DNA of 64,000 nucleotides from Marinobacter changyiensis. Its GTDB lineage: Bacteria; Pseudomonadota; Gammaproteobacteria; Pseudomonadales; Oleiphilaceae. The notes below the pieces were generated by a model, which saw only the letters and a program-made list of their open reading frames with translations, had not been told where the DNA came from and did not search any database. The translations under genes and the position numbers were made by a program. Below are positions 1-7,979 of this stretch, piece by piece (positions within the stretch are counted from its first letter, which is position 1; each line of letters begins with the position of its first letter). The stretch is from the NCBI RefSeq assembly GCF_009193265.1, contig NZ_VZZZ01000001.1:1116001-1180000 (forward strand). Reading direction: 5' to 3'.

Positions 1-218
1 GCGCAATCTGTCCCCGTTGCGCAGAGATGGACAAGATCATGATGTTCACCACGGAGGAAGGCCAGGTCCGGGAGTGCGTCGCTTGCGGTTTTTCCGACCA
101 GCAGGCAGATCTGGAAGAGACTGCGGAGCTTCAGACCCGGGTTAACAAGCGTAAAAACGTAGACGACCACACCGTCAAACAGGTGGTGTTTTTCAAGGCC
201 GGGGCAAATGACGATTAG
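1..218 (+). CDS. YheV-family zinc-ribbon protein (5-prime truncated by window)
   Basis: The frame is open from base 3 to the stop at 216-218, so the gene begins before the window. The visible part carries CPRC (bases 9-20) and, about 25 residues on, CVACG, the two halves of a small zinc ribbon, followed by a charged tail ending VVFFKAGAND. This pattern fits the short YheV family of putative metal-binding proteins, usually found next to oligopeptidase A (prlC) in gammaproteobacteria; that neighbour would lie outside the window. Its function is not known. A start at the ATG at 27 would remove the first CxxC pair, so I reject it. Confidence 0.75.
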   Translation, partial: AICPRCAEMDKIMMFTTEEGQVRECVACGFSDQQADLEETAELQTRVNKRKNVDDHTVKQVVFFKAGANDD

Positions 219-293
219 GGCCAATCCGGGTCAGACCCGGTCCCACGCTAGCCGGTGGATTCCTACCGACAGCATCGGTAGCGCCGGGTCCTA
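219..293. other. Convergent intergenic region with two short hairpins
   Basis: Between two convergent genes there are two small inverted repeats, CCGGGT-cag-ACCCGG at 228-242 and CTACCG/CGGTAG at about 265-285. Neither has a clear T-run, so they may act as weak bidirectional terminators. Confidence 0.3.
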
Positions 294-521
294 TTACAGG
301 CTCTGATCATCCAGCCAGACAAAGCGCGGCACCTGCTCCCCTGCAACCTCGACGGTCTCGGTAAACATGGTGAGGGGGCGGACCCACAGGCTGAAATCTC
401 CGTACAGGCAGCGATAGACCACCATCTGTTCTTCGGTTTCGCTGTGGCGTGCAACACCGAGAACTTCGTAGTTTTGTCCCTTATAGTGTTGATAGCGTCC
501 GGGTTTAATGGTTGTGGTCAT
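294..521 (-). CDS. DUF1653 domain protein
   Basis: A 75-residue protein with the family pattern GRYQHYKGQNYEVLGVARHSETEE, then YRCLYGD, LWVRPLTMF and ending FVWLDD. This is a small cytosolic beta-rich domain of unknown function, sometimes fused to other domains. The length equals a whole single domain, so it looks complete. It ends close to the convergent YheV gene and lies downstream of the DoxX gene on the same strand, separated by about 45 bases, so it may be the last gene of that operon. Confidence 0.85.
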   Translation of the reverse strand: MTTTIKPGRYQHYKGQNYEVLGVARHSETEEQMVVYRCLYGDFSLWVRPLTMFTETVEVAGEQVPRFVWLDDQSL

Positions 522-567
522 CTCTTCTCCCCTTTCAGATTAGCGTTTGCCCAGAATAAGAAGAGCC

Positions 568-954
568 TCAGTTTTTAAGCTTGTAACGGCCTGGGCCGAG
601 GAAAATAACCGCCAGTGCGGTAAACAGAAAGAAGCCCTGTAGCTCCAGTGCCCAGCCACCGGAGCGCCCCAATGCTAACAGCTCGTTGCCATGGGCCAGG
701 GCAATTGCCACCAGCATGTTGAACACAATTAACAATGCACCGATACGGGTCTGATAGCCAAGGATGACCATCAACGGTGCTATCAATTCACCAATAAAGA
801 CGCCGTAGGCAAAAATGGTCGGGATGCCATGACCGGCCAGCATGCCCTCAATGCCGCTGATGCCGTTGAACAGCTTGGCAACGCCATGAAACAGCATAAG
901 GCCACCAAGGGTCAGACGAATGATCAGTTTTCCGAAATCGGCATTTTCAAGCAT
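568..954 (-). CDS. DoxX family membrane protein
   Basis: A 128-residue protein with four hydrophobic segments and the DoxX signatures RLTLGGLMLFHGVAKL near the N-terminus, GxFIGELIAPLMVILG in the second segment and a final GPGRYKL. DoxX-type proteins are quinone-linked or redox-associated inner-membrane proteins of poorly defined role. I start at the ATG at 954 (MLENADF) because an AGGA lies about ten bases upstream and the longer upstream reading is rich in Cys and unlike the family. It follows the truncated haemoglobin gene by 52 bases on the same strand. Confidence 0.85.
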   Translation of the reverse strand: MLENADFGKLIIRLTLGGLMLFHGVAKLFNGISGIEGMLAGHGIPTIFAYGVFIGELIAPLMVILGYQTRIGALLIVFNMLVAIALAHGNELLALGRSGGWALELQGFFLFTALAVIFLGPGRYKLKN

Positions 955-1006
955 GGGACAGCATTCCTGAGGGGTCTGTGCGGACTTACCGTTTGAACAG
1001 GCGTTA

Positions 1007-1465
1007 TTAGAGCCCGCGAATATCCTGATGTAAAGGTGCCAGCAGAGCAAGTAGCCGGTTCTGGGCGCCAGTGGGGATGCGGTTCTGTTCCATGGCGAGT
1101 ATCAGGTTCTCTGTCAGCGCGTTGAACTGAGTTTCGGTAATGGCCATGGCGGAGTGGGATTCCCGCATCTTCCGCCCGGTATACAGGCAGGGTCCGCCGC
1201 TCAGTTCGCAGATCTGGTCGGACAGCTGCCGGTGAAAATGCGCCACATCAATACCCTTGAACTGAAAGGCAATGCGCTCGTCTTCCACGATCAGATAGAG
1301 CAGATTTTCCACCATGGTCTCAATCCCTGCCCGTTCACCCAGGGCCTGGTACAGGTCTGCGTCCCGATGATCCGGTGTGTGTGGGTGCTGACACGCAGTC
1401 AAACCTCCGAGCACCAGCAGCAACAGGGTAAAGCGAATGGCGTTCATAAAGCGCTCCGGTGTCAT
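1007..1465 (-). CDS. Exported truncated haemoglobin (group 1-like) lipoprotein
   Basis: A 152-residue protein. Residues 1-25 form a lipoprotein signal with lipobox LTAC and acceptor Cys25. The rest is a truncated globin: LYQALGERAGIETMVENL (helix A/B region), FKGIDVAHFHRQL, the GGPxxYxGRxM stretch before the F helix, and His104 in RESHSAM as likely proximal haem ligand. Two extra cysteines (Cys86, Cys93) could form a disulphide, as fits a periplasmic place. Group 1 truncated globins bind O2 or NO and are normally cytosolic; an exported lipidated form is unusual. The ATG overlaps the DUF3034 stop (TGATG), so the two are translationally coupled. Confidence 0.8.
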   Translation of the reverse strand: MTPERFMNAIRFTLLLLVLGGLTACQHPHTPDHRDADLYQALGERAGIETMVENLLYLIVEDERIAFQFKGIDVAHFHRQLSDQICELSGGPCLYTGRKMRESHSAMAITETQFNALTENLILAMEQNRIPTGAQNRLLALLAPLHQDIRGL

Positions 1466-2331
1466 CAAAAGCTCCCCTGCAACGACAGGTACGCACCCTG
1501 CTGATTCTCCAACCCGGCAATATCACCGAGATTTACCCAGGCCGCGGTCACTGCGAGGCTGCGATCCGGGACCCAGGCTATGAAAAGATCCCACCAGTCG
1601 TCTTCCCTGGCAAAGCCCAGATTATCCGGTTTTTGCCGGTACTCCACGCCGGCCAGCCAGCGCCGGTCGATGAATACCCCCAGACTGGATTCGAACTGGG
1701 CTTCATAGCCATCATCCTGATCACCGCCAAAACCAAGCAGCCCCCCCTGGTTGGCCTTCGTGCCACGAACGGTGATGTTAGCCAGCAGGTTGCGATCCAG
1801 TACAGCCGCAAAAAACAACTTGCTGCCCGAGAGGTACACGTCGGTACCGGAGTCATCCCGGGCGCCGACCGCATCCGGAATGGTAAACGTCCGGTTGCGC
1901 TTATGCTGGAGCCCGGCAGACCACTGGCCGTAACGATGGTAAAGCACGTCACCCCAAAGCCTGGTTTTTACGCCGAAGATGTCCTGGCTCAGTTCGTCCT
2001 CACCCAAGGCGGCACCCAGGGTGTCCAGATCCAGGGTCTGGCGACCCACACTGACTTCCAGCCGATTACGCCAGTTCAACGTAACCCCGGTGAAGCTGAC
2101 CGTGAAGTCATCGAGTTCTGCCCGCGTCAGCGCCAGGGTGCCGCCCCACTCCCGGTCACTGGCATAACCGCTGAGCATCGCCCAGGGCACCAGCCCACCG
2201 CCGGCGCTGCCTTCAATGGTAGTGACACCGCCAGTGGCCCAGATTCGGCTGCCAGGGTCGGCACTTGCCATAGGAATCACCAGGGCGGCTAACACAAGAG
2301 TGGTACAAGAGGTTCGGATCAGCCGCATCAT
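1465..2331 (-). CDS. DUF3034 family outer-membrane protein
   Basis: A 288-residue protein with an N-terminal signal peptide ending near ASA-DPGS and many alternating, aromatic-ended strands, as expected of a small outer-membrane beta-barrel; it ends with a terminal Phe (SLQGSF), typical of Bam-targeted barrels. The sequence fits the DUF3034 family (start IWATGGVTTIEGSAGGGLVPWA). Function unknown. Its start overlaps the stop of the GGDEF/EAL gene (ATGA) and its stop overlaps the haemoglobin start, so it sits in a tightly coupled operon with cupredoxin, c-di-GMP and globin genes. Confidence 0.8.
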   Translation of the reverse strand: MMRLIRTSCTTLVLAALVIPMASADPGSRIWATGGVTTIEGSAGGGLVPWAMLSGYASDREWGGTLALTRAELDDFTVSFTGVTLNWRNRLEVSVGRQTLDLDTLGAALGEDELSQDIFGVKTRLWGDVLYHRYGQWSAGLQHKRNRTFTIPDAVGARDDSGTDVYLSGSKLFFAAVLDRNLLANITVRGTKANQGGLLGFGGDQDDGYEAQFESSLGVFIDRRWLAGVEYRQKPDNLGFAREDDWWDLFIAWVPDRSLAVTAAWVNLGDIAGLENQQGAYLSLQGSF

Positions 2332-4700
2332 TTATACAGCTCTGGCAAAGGGTTGAGAGCAGGCCGAAGGTCCGCGACCCGTGCGGTAAACTCGTCCGCC
2401 CATTGCGCAATTGCATCGGCGTCCATGGGTCGCCCGAGGAAGAAGCCCTGAGCCAGGTCGCAACCCCAGGACTGCAACAAATGCCAGCTTTCGGAGTTTT
2501 CTATGCCTTCGGCGACTACGCTCAGGCCCAGGCCATGGGCCATATCAATCGTTGACTTCACGATCAGTTGATCCTGAGGTTGGGTGTCCAGATTCAGCAC
2601 AAAGGATTTGTCGATTTTAAGTTCGTGTACCGGGAGCTGGCGCAGCTGGGTCAAGGATGAGTAACCGGTACCGAAATCATCGACGGACAGTTTCACTCCC
2701 AAAGCTTTCAGTTTCTCCAGGGTTTGTATCGCGGTGTCGGCATCGTGCATAAGGACGCTTTCGGTGATCTCAAAGGTCAGCTGGTCCATTCGGCCTCGCC
2801 ACTGGTCGAACACCGCAAGCACGTCACCGGGCAGGTTTCGATCGGCCAGATCCAGAGCTGACAGGTTTATGGCAACGCCAATGTTGAGGCCCGCCTGGTG
2901 CCATTGCTGTGCATCTGCGGCGATCCGTTTCAGGATAAAGTGAGTGAGCTCATGAATCTGCCCGGAACGTTCCGCCAGAGCGATAAATTCCTCCGGGTTG
3001 ATAAAACCGAGCTCCGGGTGCTTCCAGCGTATCAGTGCCTCGACCTGGGTGAACCTGACCTGTTCAAACCGTATCTTGGGTTGGTAGTTCATGAACAGTT
3101 CGCCACTCTGGCGTGCGCCGGCCAGATCACGGATCAGCCGCAGCTCGCGCAAGTGCAATTCATCGCCACCGGGCTCGTAGAAGGCGATCCGGTTATCTGT
3201 TTTGCGGGCACGCTCCAGGGTCAGCCCGAGTCGACGGCGAACTTCATCCAGGGTTCTGGCATCCTCCGGTACCCTCAGCACCGCAATATGAATCTGCAGG
3301 TTGATCGGGGTGTCCCGGATAACCACCGGGAGTTCGGCGTGGCTGCGAAGCCGGGTCAGCTGTTTCCGTAACTGGATTTCGTCTTCGCCTTGCAGCAAAG
3401 CAATAAATTCATTGCCACCGGTTCGGCCAAACGGACAATCGGGCGGCACCTGCCCCCGCAATCGCAAGCCCGTCGCCAGAATGGCCTGGTCGCCAATGCC
3501 GAACCCCAAAGTGTCGTTCAGGGCCTTGAAGTCGGTCAGTGAAAAACCGATCAGGTAGCCAGGTTGACGTTGCTGAAACCATTGCAGCAGGACCTGTTCG
3601 ACGGCTTTCCTGTTTGGCAGGCCGGTCAGGTCATCGTGCAAGGCGTGATGCCGGATACGATGCTCGCGCTCTCGAATCCGGAGGCGCATCTCGGTCAGTG
3701 CATTACACAGGGTGTTGAGTTCACCGCTGGTTTTCAGATCGGGTGGTTCTGCCGCCGGGTTATTGCCAATTGCCGCAGCAAAATGGGCCAGCTCCAGTAC
3801 CGGACGGCCCAGGGCGCGGGCGGTGATCAGTACCAGCAGGCCGGCGATTGCCAGCGCAGCAATGACCAGCAAGGCCATGTCAAAGGCGAGCTGGTAATAG
3901 GTTTCAAGGGCGGTTGCACGGTCGCTGAGCAGCAGTGCGGTGATGGTTGAGTCTGGTGCATCCCTGAGCGTCAGGGATTTTACGAAGTAACGCCGGCTTT
4001 CCATCAGATCGGAGTCGTTCATCAGGTCGAACTGTTCGAGCACGCCTGTTTCCATCGCGTCGCCGGGCAAGCTGCTGGCAAGTATCGTTGCCCGGTTGCC
4101 ATCTCGGCGTTTGAAAACCACATCTGTGCCGGTCAGGCCACCGATAAAGTCAGCAAATTCATTGTCGAGGGGAAACCCGGCTGCCAGCCAGGCGCGCAGC
4201 CCGGGGCCCTGAATCGGGACGATCAGTACCTGATAGGCGCGATCTCGCCAACTGACTATCTCGGTGGCAAAGCCGCGCTCCCGGGCGGCCGAAAGCACCC
4301 GGCCGAAAGGCATTTGAGAGCCGTTCTCGAGGCCCTGCAGGTTGGCGATCAAATCACCCTGGTTGTCCGCCAGCATCGCAAGGTTGGTGCCGGCACGAGC
4401 CGTGTGATTTGCCAGCGCGCTGGTGATGGTGGGGGTGTCACGGCTGGCAATAGCCGATTTGAAGCCGAAGTCCTCAACAATCACCCGGAGGTTGGAGATC
4501 AGCAGTTCATTGCGGCGGTCGATAACTTCTTTGGCAATGCCGCCGGCGACATCCAGTTGCCTGGCAGCCCGGGTTTTTTCCTCTTCAAACAGATACACCA
4601 GCATGACGCCCGCGATGCTGACACTGGTGACAACTACCACCGTCAGCATTGCCAACATCAGGCGGCCACGAAAACCGGGTTTAGTTAAAGGTTTGTTCAT
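2328..4700 (-). CDS. Membrane sensor with degenerate GGDEF and intact EAL domain
   Basis: A 790-residue protein: transmembrane helix at about 14-36, a periplasmic sensor region of about 230 residues, a second helix near 270-290 followed by a HAMP-like linker, GGDEF domain (about 350-510) and EAL domain (about 535-780). The cyclase signature reads RTGGNEF instead of GGDEF/GGEEF, so synthesis is doubtful. The EAL domain keeps EALIRWKHP, the INLSALDL Asn, FEITES, DDFGTGYSS, the Lys of ELKIDKSFV, the Glu of AEGIE and the Gln of AQGFFLGRP, so it should hydrolyse c-di-GMP. Start at ATG 4700, overlapping the cupredoxin stop by one base. It may sense a signal linked to the periplasmic cupredoxin and globin encoded with it. 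Confidence 0.85.
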   Translation of the reverse strand: MNKPLTKPGFRGRLMLAMLTVVVVTSVSIAGVMLVYLFEEEKTRAARQLDVAGGIAKEVIDRRNELLISNLRVIVEDFGFKSAIASRDTPTITSALANHTARAGTNLAMLADNQGDLIANLQGLENGSQMPFGRVLSAARERGFATEIVSWRDRAYQVLIVPIQGPGLRAWLAAGFPLDNEFADFIGGLTGTDVVFKRRDGNRATILASSLPGDAMETGVLEQFDLMNDSDLMESRRYFVKSLTLRDAPDSTITALLLSDRATALETYYQLAFDMALLVIAALAIAGLLVLITARALGRPVLELAHFAAAIGNNPAAEPPDLKTSGELNTLCNALTEMRLRIREREHRIRHHALHDDLTGLPNRKAVEQVLLQWFQQRQPGYLIGFSLTDFKALNDTLGFGIGDQAILATGLRLRGQVPPDCPFGRTGGNEFIALLQGEDEIQLRKQLTRLRSHAELPVVIRDTPINLQIHIAVLRVPEDARTLDEVRRRLGLTLERARKTDNRIAFYEPGGDELHLRELRLIRDLAGARQSGELFMNYQPKIRFEQVRFTQVEALIRWKHPELGFINPEEFIALAERSGQIHELTHFILKRIAADAQQWHQAGLNIGVAINLSALDLADRNLPGDVLAVFDQWRGRMDQLTFEITESVLMHDADTAIQTLEKLKALGVKLSVDDFGTGYSSLTQLRQLPVHELKIDKSFVLNLDTQPQDQLIVKSTIDMAHGLGLSVVAEGIENSESWHLLQSWGCDLAQGFFLGRPMDADAIAQWADEFTARVADLRPALNPLPELYK

Positions 4701-5374
4701 CACAACTCACGAAAGCGTCGTTGCAAGCCTTTCAGGCCATTCTGCTCGGCTACCGGTTCGGGCATGACATCCAAAGTCAGGGTTTGCTGGATGGGCAATG
4801 GGCCCTGAAGTGTCTTGCTCAAAGCCACGCTGTTGTCTTTCAGCCCTGGATGCCAGACCTTGAAATGAAGTGCACCATCGGAATCCAGAGCCTGGACATC
4901 AAACCGGCTGATCCCGTCTGCGCCGGTGCGTGCGACCTGGCGAGTGTCCGCGACTACTATAAATCCCTGCATCTGATCGTGAATGTTACACCCCAGCTCG
5001 ACAATGCCGGCCGTGTCGAAGGTAATGGGCGCTTCCGGCTGGCCAGCGTACAGCTCGATATTGAGGGGTTTGGGGGCAGAGAAGGAAAACACATGATGCT
5101 GAGTATTGTCCCGGTTGGGAAAATGGACCGGTGAGCCTTGGTTGACAATCAGCGTGTGGGGTTGGAACGCGCGGTGTTTCTGCACCATTTCTGCTGGCTC
5201 GGGTACCGGTTCGCTACCGTTCTCAATCATGATGACCACGCCCGGCAGAGGCGTACCGGACGAGTCGATAAACGTAAGCGTCGCCGAGGCGGCCAGCGCC
5301 GGTAGTGGTCCCGATAATGCAACTGAGGTCAGCAATCCTACGGAGACCTGCCTCAGAAAATCGCGCTTAAACAT
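4700..5374 (-). CDS. Periplasmic cupredoxin-like protein (methylamine-utilisation type)
   Basis: A 224-residue protein with a signal peptide (cleavage near ALA-ASATL). It has an N-terminal domain with FIDSSGTPLPGVVI, and type-1 copper ligands in order: His in NTQHHVFSFS, Cys in ELGCNIHDQM, the following His and the Met. This Cys-x2-His-x2-Met loop with an upstream His is the cupredoxin fold. Such proteins are often annotated as methylamine utilization protein, but no methylamine dehydrogenase genes are here. It is the first gene of the operon that goes on to the GGDEF/EAL protein, DUF3034 and the exported globin. ATG 5374 is chosen over the TTG at 5386. Confidence 0.8.
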   Translation of the reverse strand: MFKRDFLRQVSVGLLTSVALSGPLPALAASATLTFIDSSGTPLPGVVIMIENGSEPVPEPAEMVQKHRAFQPHTLIVNQGSPVHFPNRDNTQHHVFSFSAPKPLNIELYAGQPEAPITFDTAGIVELGCNIHDQMQGFIVVADTRQVARTGADGISRFDVQALDSDGALHFKVWHPGLKDNSVALSKTLQGPLPIQQTLTLDVMPEPVAEQNGLKGLQRRFREL

Positions 5375-5427
5375 CAATAAATCCAAAAATTTAAAGGTCG
5401 GTGTTACTCAAAGAACAATAGGTGGCA

Positions 5428-5437
5428 AATACGTATT
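5428..5437. promoter_or_regulatory. Palindrome upstream of the cupredoxin operon
   Basis: AATACGTATT is a perfect 10-base palindrome about 54 bases before the cupredoxin ATG, where an operator would be expected. The binding protein is unknown. Confidence 0.3.
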
Positions 5438-5454
5438 GGCTTGCCGCCCGTACC

Positions 5455-5484
5455 TGACACCTTGGTTCAGGAATCAAGGTGTCA
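5455..5484. terminator. Strong hairpin after the 228-residue unknown gene
   Basis: TGACACCTTG (5455-5464) and CAAGGTGTCA (5475-5484) are perfect 10-base arms around a 10-base loop. The structure starts on the stop codon of the minus-strand gene at 5482. No T-run follows on either strand, so it is either an unusual terminator or an mRNA-stabilising end. Confidence 0.4.
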
Positions 5485-6168
5485 GCTTCTGGGGCCCAGC
5501 ATAAAGTGAATATGGTTTCTGATCAGCAGATTTTCCCAGTATTCCCTCATCCAGTCCCAGGCTGCGTGCTTGACCTGATGTACGAAAGGATCAAGATTCA
5601 GTTCGTAATAGTCCGGGGATCTGGCAATTTGTAGCACGGTGATCGTGATTGACTGGTCCAGCTCGTTGGCAAAAGGCTCTCCGATCAGTTGGTGGGCCAG
5701 AAGGTTGGCCTGAATGGCCTCGATGTCTACCAGCTGACTGCTCCGGATGGACCGGTTGTTCTCGTACATCTCTTCCATCAAACGATGACAGAGATAGGCT
5801 TTTATCAGCAGCCCATCCAGTCCCTCGTATTGAGCCAACAGCACCGATGGCTGGGTAAAATAACGGGTAGCGGCCTTGATAAAGGGGTAAAACAGGGCAC
5901 TCTTTCCTGCCTCTCGGGCGCACGCATCTACGCATTCGATCAGACGGGGCGCCATTTCGATGTACTCGATAGCAAATTGAAACAGGCATGTCGCCGGCTG
6001 GTAACCCTCTACGGTAATACTGTCCGGCAAGCTGGCCGCACGGGCTCGCATATGCCGTAGAAATTGTCCGGAGCGGGCTTCTTGCCGGCGAGCCTGGTCA
6101 ATAATGTTCAATACCGCCGCTGGTGTCATGTCAGGAATTGCCAATGTATGTACTGAATAGGGTCGCAA
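5482..6168 (-). CDS. Hypothetical protein, 228 residues
   Basis: I do not recognise this protein. It looks soluble and mostly helical, rich in aromatic, acidic and leucine residues, without signal peptide or membrane helix. Notable stretches are QARRQEARSGQFLRHM, QFAIEYIEMAPRLIECV, a RYFTQP segment and a C-terminal HAAWDWMREYWENLL. The start is set at the TTG at 6168 because GAGGGAG lies five bases upstream, a much better ribosome site than in front of the later ATG at 6129. It lies on the same strand as, and about 108 bases before, the cupredoxin operon, but a strong hairpin separates them. Confidence 0.55.
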   Translation of the reverse strand: MRPYSVHTLAIPDMTPAAVLNIIDQARRQEARSGQFLRHMRARAASLPDSITVEGYQPATCLFQFAIEYIEMAPRLIECVDACAREAGKSALFYPFIKAATRYFTQPSVLLAQYEGLDGLLIKAYLCHRLMEEMYENNRSIRSSQLVDIEAIQANLLAHQLIGEPFANELDQSITITVLQIARSPDYYELNLDPFVHQVKHAAWDWMREYWENLLIRNHIHFMLGPRS

Positions 6169-6290
6169 GGCGCCTCCCTCTATCCCAAGCAATCAATAGT
6201 CACAAGGCCGCGGCGGGCTGGCTACGCCGCAATGCAGGCCATTTCTGATCAGTGTAGTTGAGATTTTCAGGGCTGCTTGGGCATCGCAAT

Positions 6291-7631
6291 CTATATGAAC
6301 CAGGTGTCATGCTTCCAGTGCTTTTTGAAAAACCAACCCATGCTGGCGGCACGGGCCAACATCAGAGCGATGAGTGCGAACCAGAGACCGTGGTTGCCCC
6401 AGGCCGTGGTCAGCCACCACACCGGCAGAAAAACAACGAATGCCGAAAACAGCATAGTGTTCTGCATTTCCCGGGTTCGGGTGGCCCCGATGAAGATGCC
6501 ATCGAGCAGGAATCCCCACACGGCGGCCATGGGCAGCACCCAGAGCCAGGGCAAATAGAGCCGTGCGGCAGTGTTGACCTCATCGATACTGGTCAACAGC
6601 CCTATCAGGGTGTGGCCCGCCACGACGAACAGCAGCGTGAAAAGGCCGGTGCCCCAGAGTGACCAGCGCAGGGCGATGCGACAGACCACGCGAAACTGGC
6701 TGCGGTTTTGTTGGCCTATCGCTTCTCCGACCAAGGCTTCGGCGGCGTTGGCAAAGCCATCAAGACCGTTGGAGATGATGAGCAAAAAGGTGATCAACAC
6801 GGCGTTGGCGGCCAGAATGACATCGCCTTGTTGAGCGCCTTGGGCGGTGAAAAACGCCAGTACCAGCAGTAACGTGACGGTGCGGACCATGATGTAGCGA
6901 TTTACATTGAGGATACGGCGGTAATCTGACCATTGGCCGAACAGCGCCGGAGTGAGTCTGGTGCCCTCCGGCATGCGCCGGAAAACCAGCCAGAACCCGA
7001 GGCCGGCTGCTGAATATTCTGCGATCACCGTTGCCAATGCGACCCCTTTGGCGTTCCAGCCCAGAACCGTTACAAAGATTACGTCCAGAAGGATGTTCAG
7101 CCCGTTGGCAATGATCAGCATCAGCATGGGACCGCGGGGAAACTGGGTGCCGATCAGCCACCCGACCAGGGTGTACTGACACAATACCGCGGGAGCACTC
7201 CAGATTCGGATGCTGGCGTATTCCCCAGCCAGGCGGGCAACCTCTTCACTGGGATCCATCAAATGCAGCCCGATGCTGATTAATGGCCGGTGAAACAGGA
7301 TTAAAAGCAGTCCGATGACAACCGCAAGCAGGATGGATCGCACTAAAAGCGCAATCTGGCCAAAAGAATCACTACGACCAAAAGCCTGAGCTGCCAATCC
7401 GGTGGTTCCCATCCGCATGAAGCCGAAAGTCCAGTAGAGAATACTGAACAGGTTCGCGGCAACCGCTACGGCACCCAGGTATTGCGGACTTTCAAGGTGG
7501 CCCAGGACAGCGGTGTCTACCAGCCCAAGCAACGGGACAGTAAGGTTAGTCAGCATCAGAGGCCATGCCAGTGCCCAAAGCCGACGATCGGTTTGGGGCA
7601 GGAGACCGCGGGTGTTAAAACGACGGATCAT
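6291..7631 (-). CDS. MATE family efflux transporter, DinF-like
   Basis: A 446-residue protein with twelve predicted membrane helices. The N-terminus (LWALAWPLMLTNLTVPLLGLVDTAVLGHL) and FGFMRMGTTGLAAQAFG are typical of the DinF branch of MATE transporters, which export cationic compounds by Na+ or H+ antiport. The duplicated half begins near residue 240. The gene is monocistronic and starts with an ATG at 7631, divergent from the cytochrome oxidase operon. Substrate cannot be told from the sequence. Confidence 0.88.
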   Translation of the reverse strand: MIRRFNTRGLLPQTDRRLWALAWPLMLTNLTVPLLGLVDTAVLGHLESPQYLGAVAVAANLFSILYWTFGFMRMGTTGLAAQAFGRSDSFGQIALLVRSILLAVVIGLLLILFHRPLISIGLHLMDPSEEVARLAGEYASIRIWSAPAVLCQYTLVGWLIGTQFPRGPMLMLIIANGLNILLDVIFVTVLGWNAKGVALATVIAEYSAAGLGFWLVFRRMPEGTRLTPALFGQWSDYRRILNVNRYIMVRTVTLLLVLAFFTAQGAQQGDVILAANAVLITFLLIISNGLDGFANAAEALVGEAIGQQNRSQFRVVCRIALRWSLWGTGLFTLLFVVAGHTLIGLLTSIDEVNTAARLYLPWLWVLPMAAVWGFLLDGIFIGATRTREMQNTMLFSAFVVFLPVWWLTTAWGNHGLWFALIALMLARAASMGWFFKKHWKHDTWFI

Positions 7632-7979
7632 GGTGATTGAACGCTCATTTGCGGGTTAGCCAAAAGTCGATATATTCGTTTTGGTTATAGATAATAGTAT
7701 TTAAAGACACTTAAATTTCAATCAATGTTTTGAGACTTTGCCCCGCCCGCGTCTATACTGCACGCCTACTAACCGGGAAAGACTTCCGTTTTTGATTCGG
7801 CGGCGTGTGGGAGAGCATCCTCCGGAACCCGAATTCGTGAAGCAATACTTCCTGCAGCAGAAGCAGACAGTATTACGCAGAACATACGGACAAGTGATCT
7901 GAATTCTTGCTGGCCATTCCTGGACAGCCTGATAGCGGACCTTTGTCATCAAAAGAACAATACTCTGTGGAGACACGTT
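7632..7979. other. 348-base divergent intergenic region before coxB
   Basis: No gene is supported here. It holds a sigma-70-like promoter (listed separately) and leaves a long leader of about 210 bases before coxB, in which I see no known riboswitch. Confidence 0.5.
7730..7759 (+). promoter_or_regulatory. Candidate sigma-70 promoter of the cox operon
   Basis: TTGAGA (7730-7735) and TATACT (7754-7759) separated by 18 bases, oriented toward coxB. Confidence 0.5.

Noticed and set aside
1459..2292. 277-residue open frame opposite the DUF3034 gene
   Set aside because: Antisense shadow of a high-GC gene; no signal, no family features, and the other strand has clear coding signs.
4700..5374. Methylamine utilisation locus
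   Set aside because: The cupredoxin resembles proteins with that label, but no methylamine dehydrogenase or mau genes are present.
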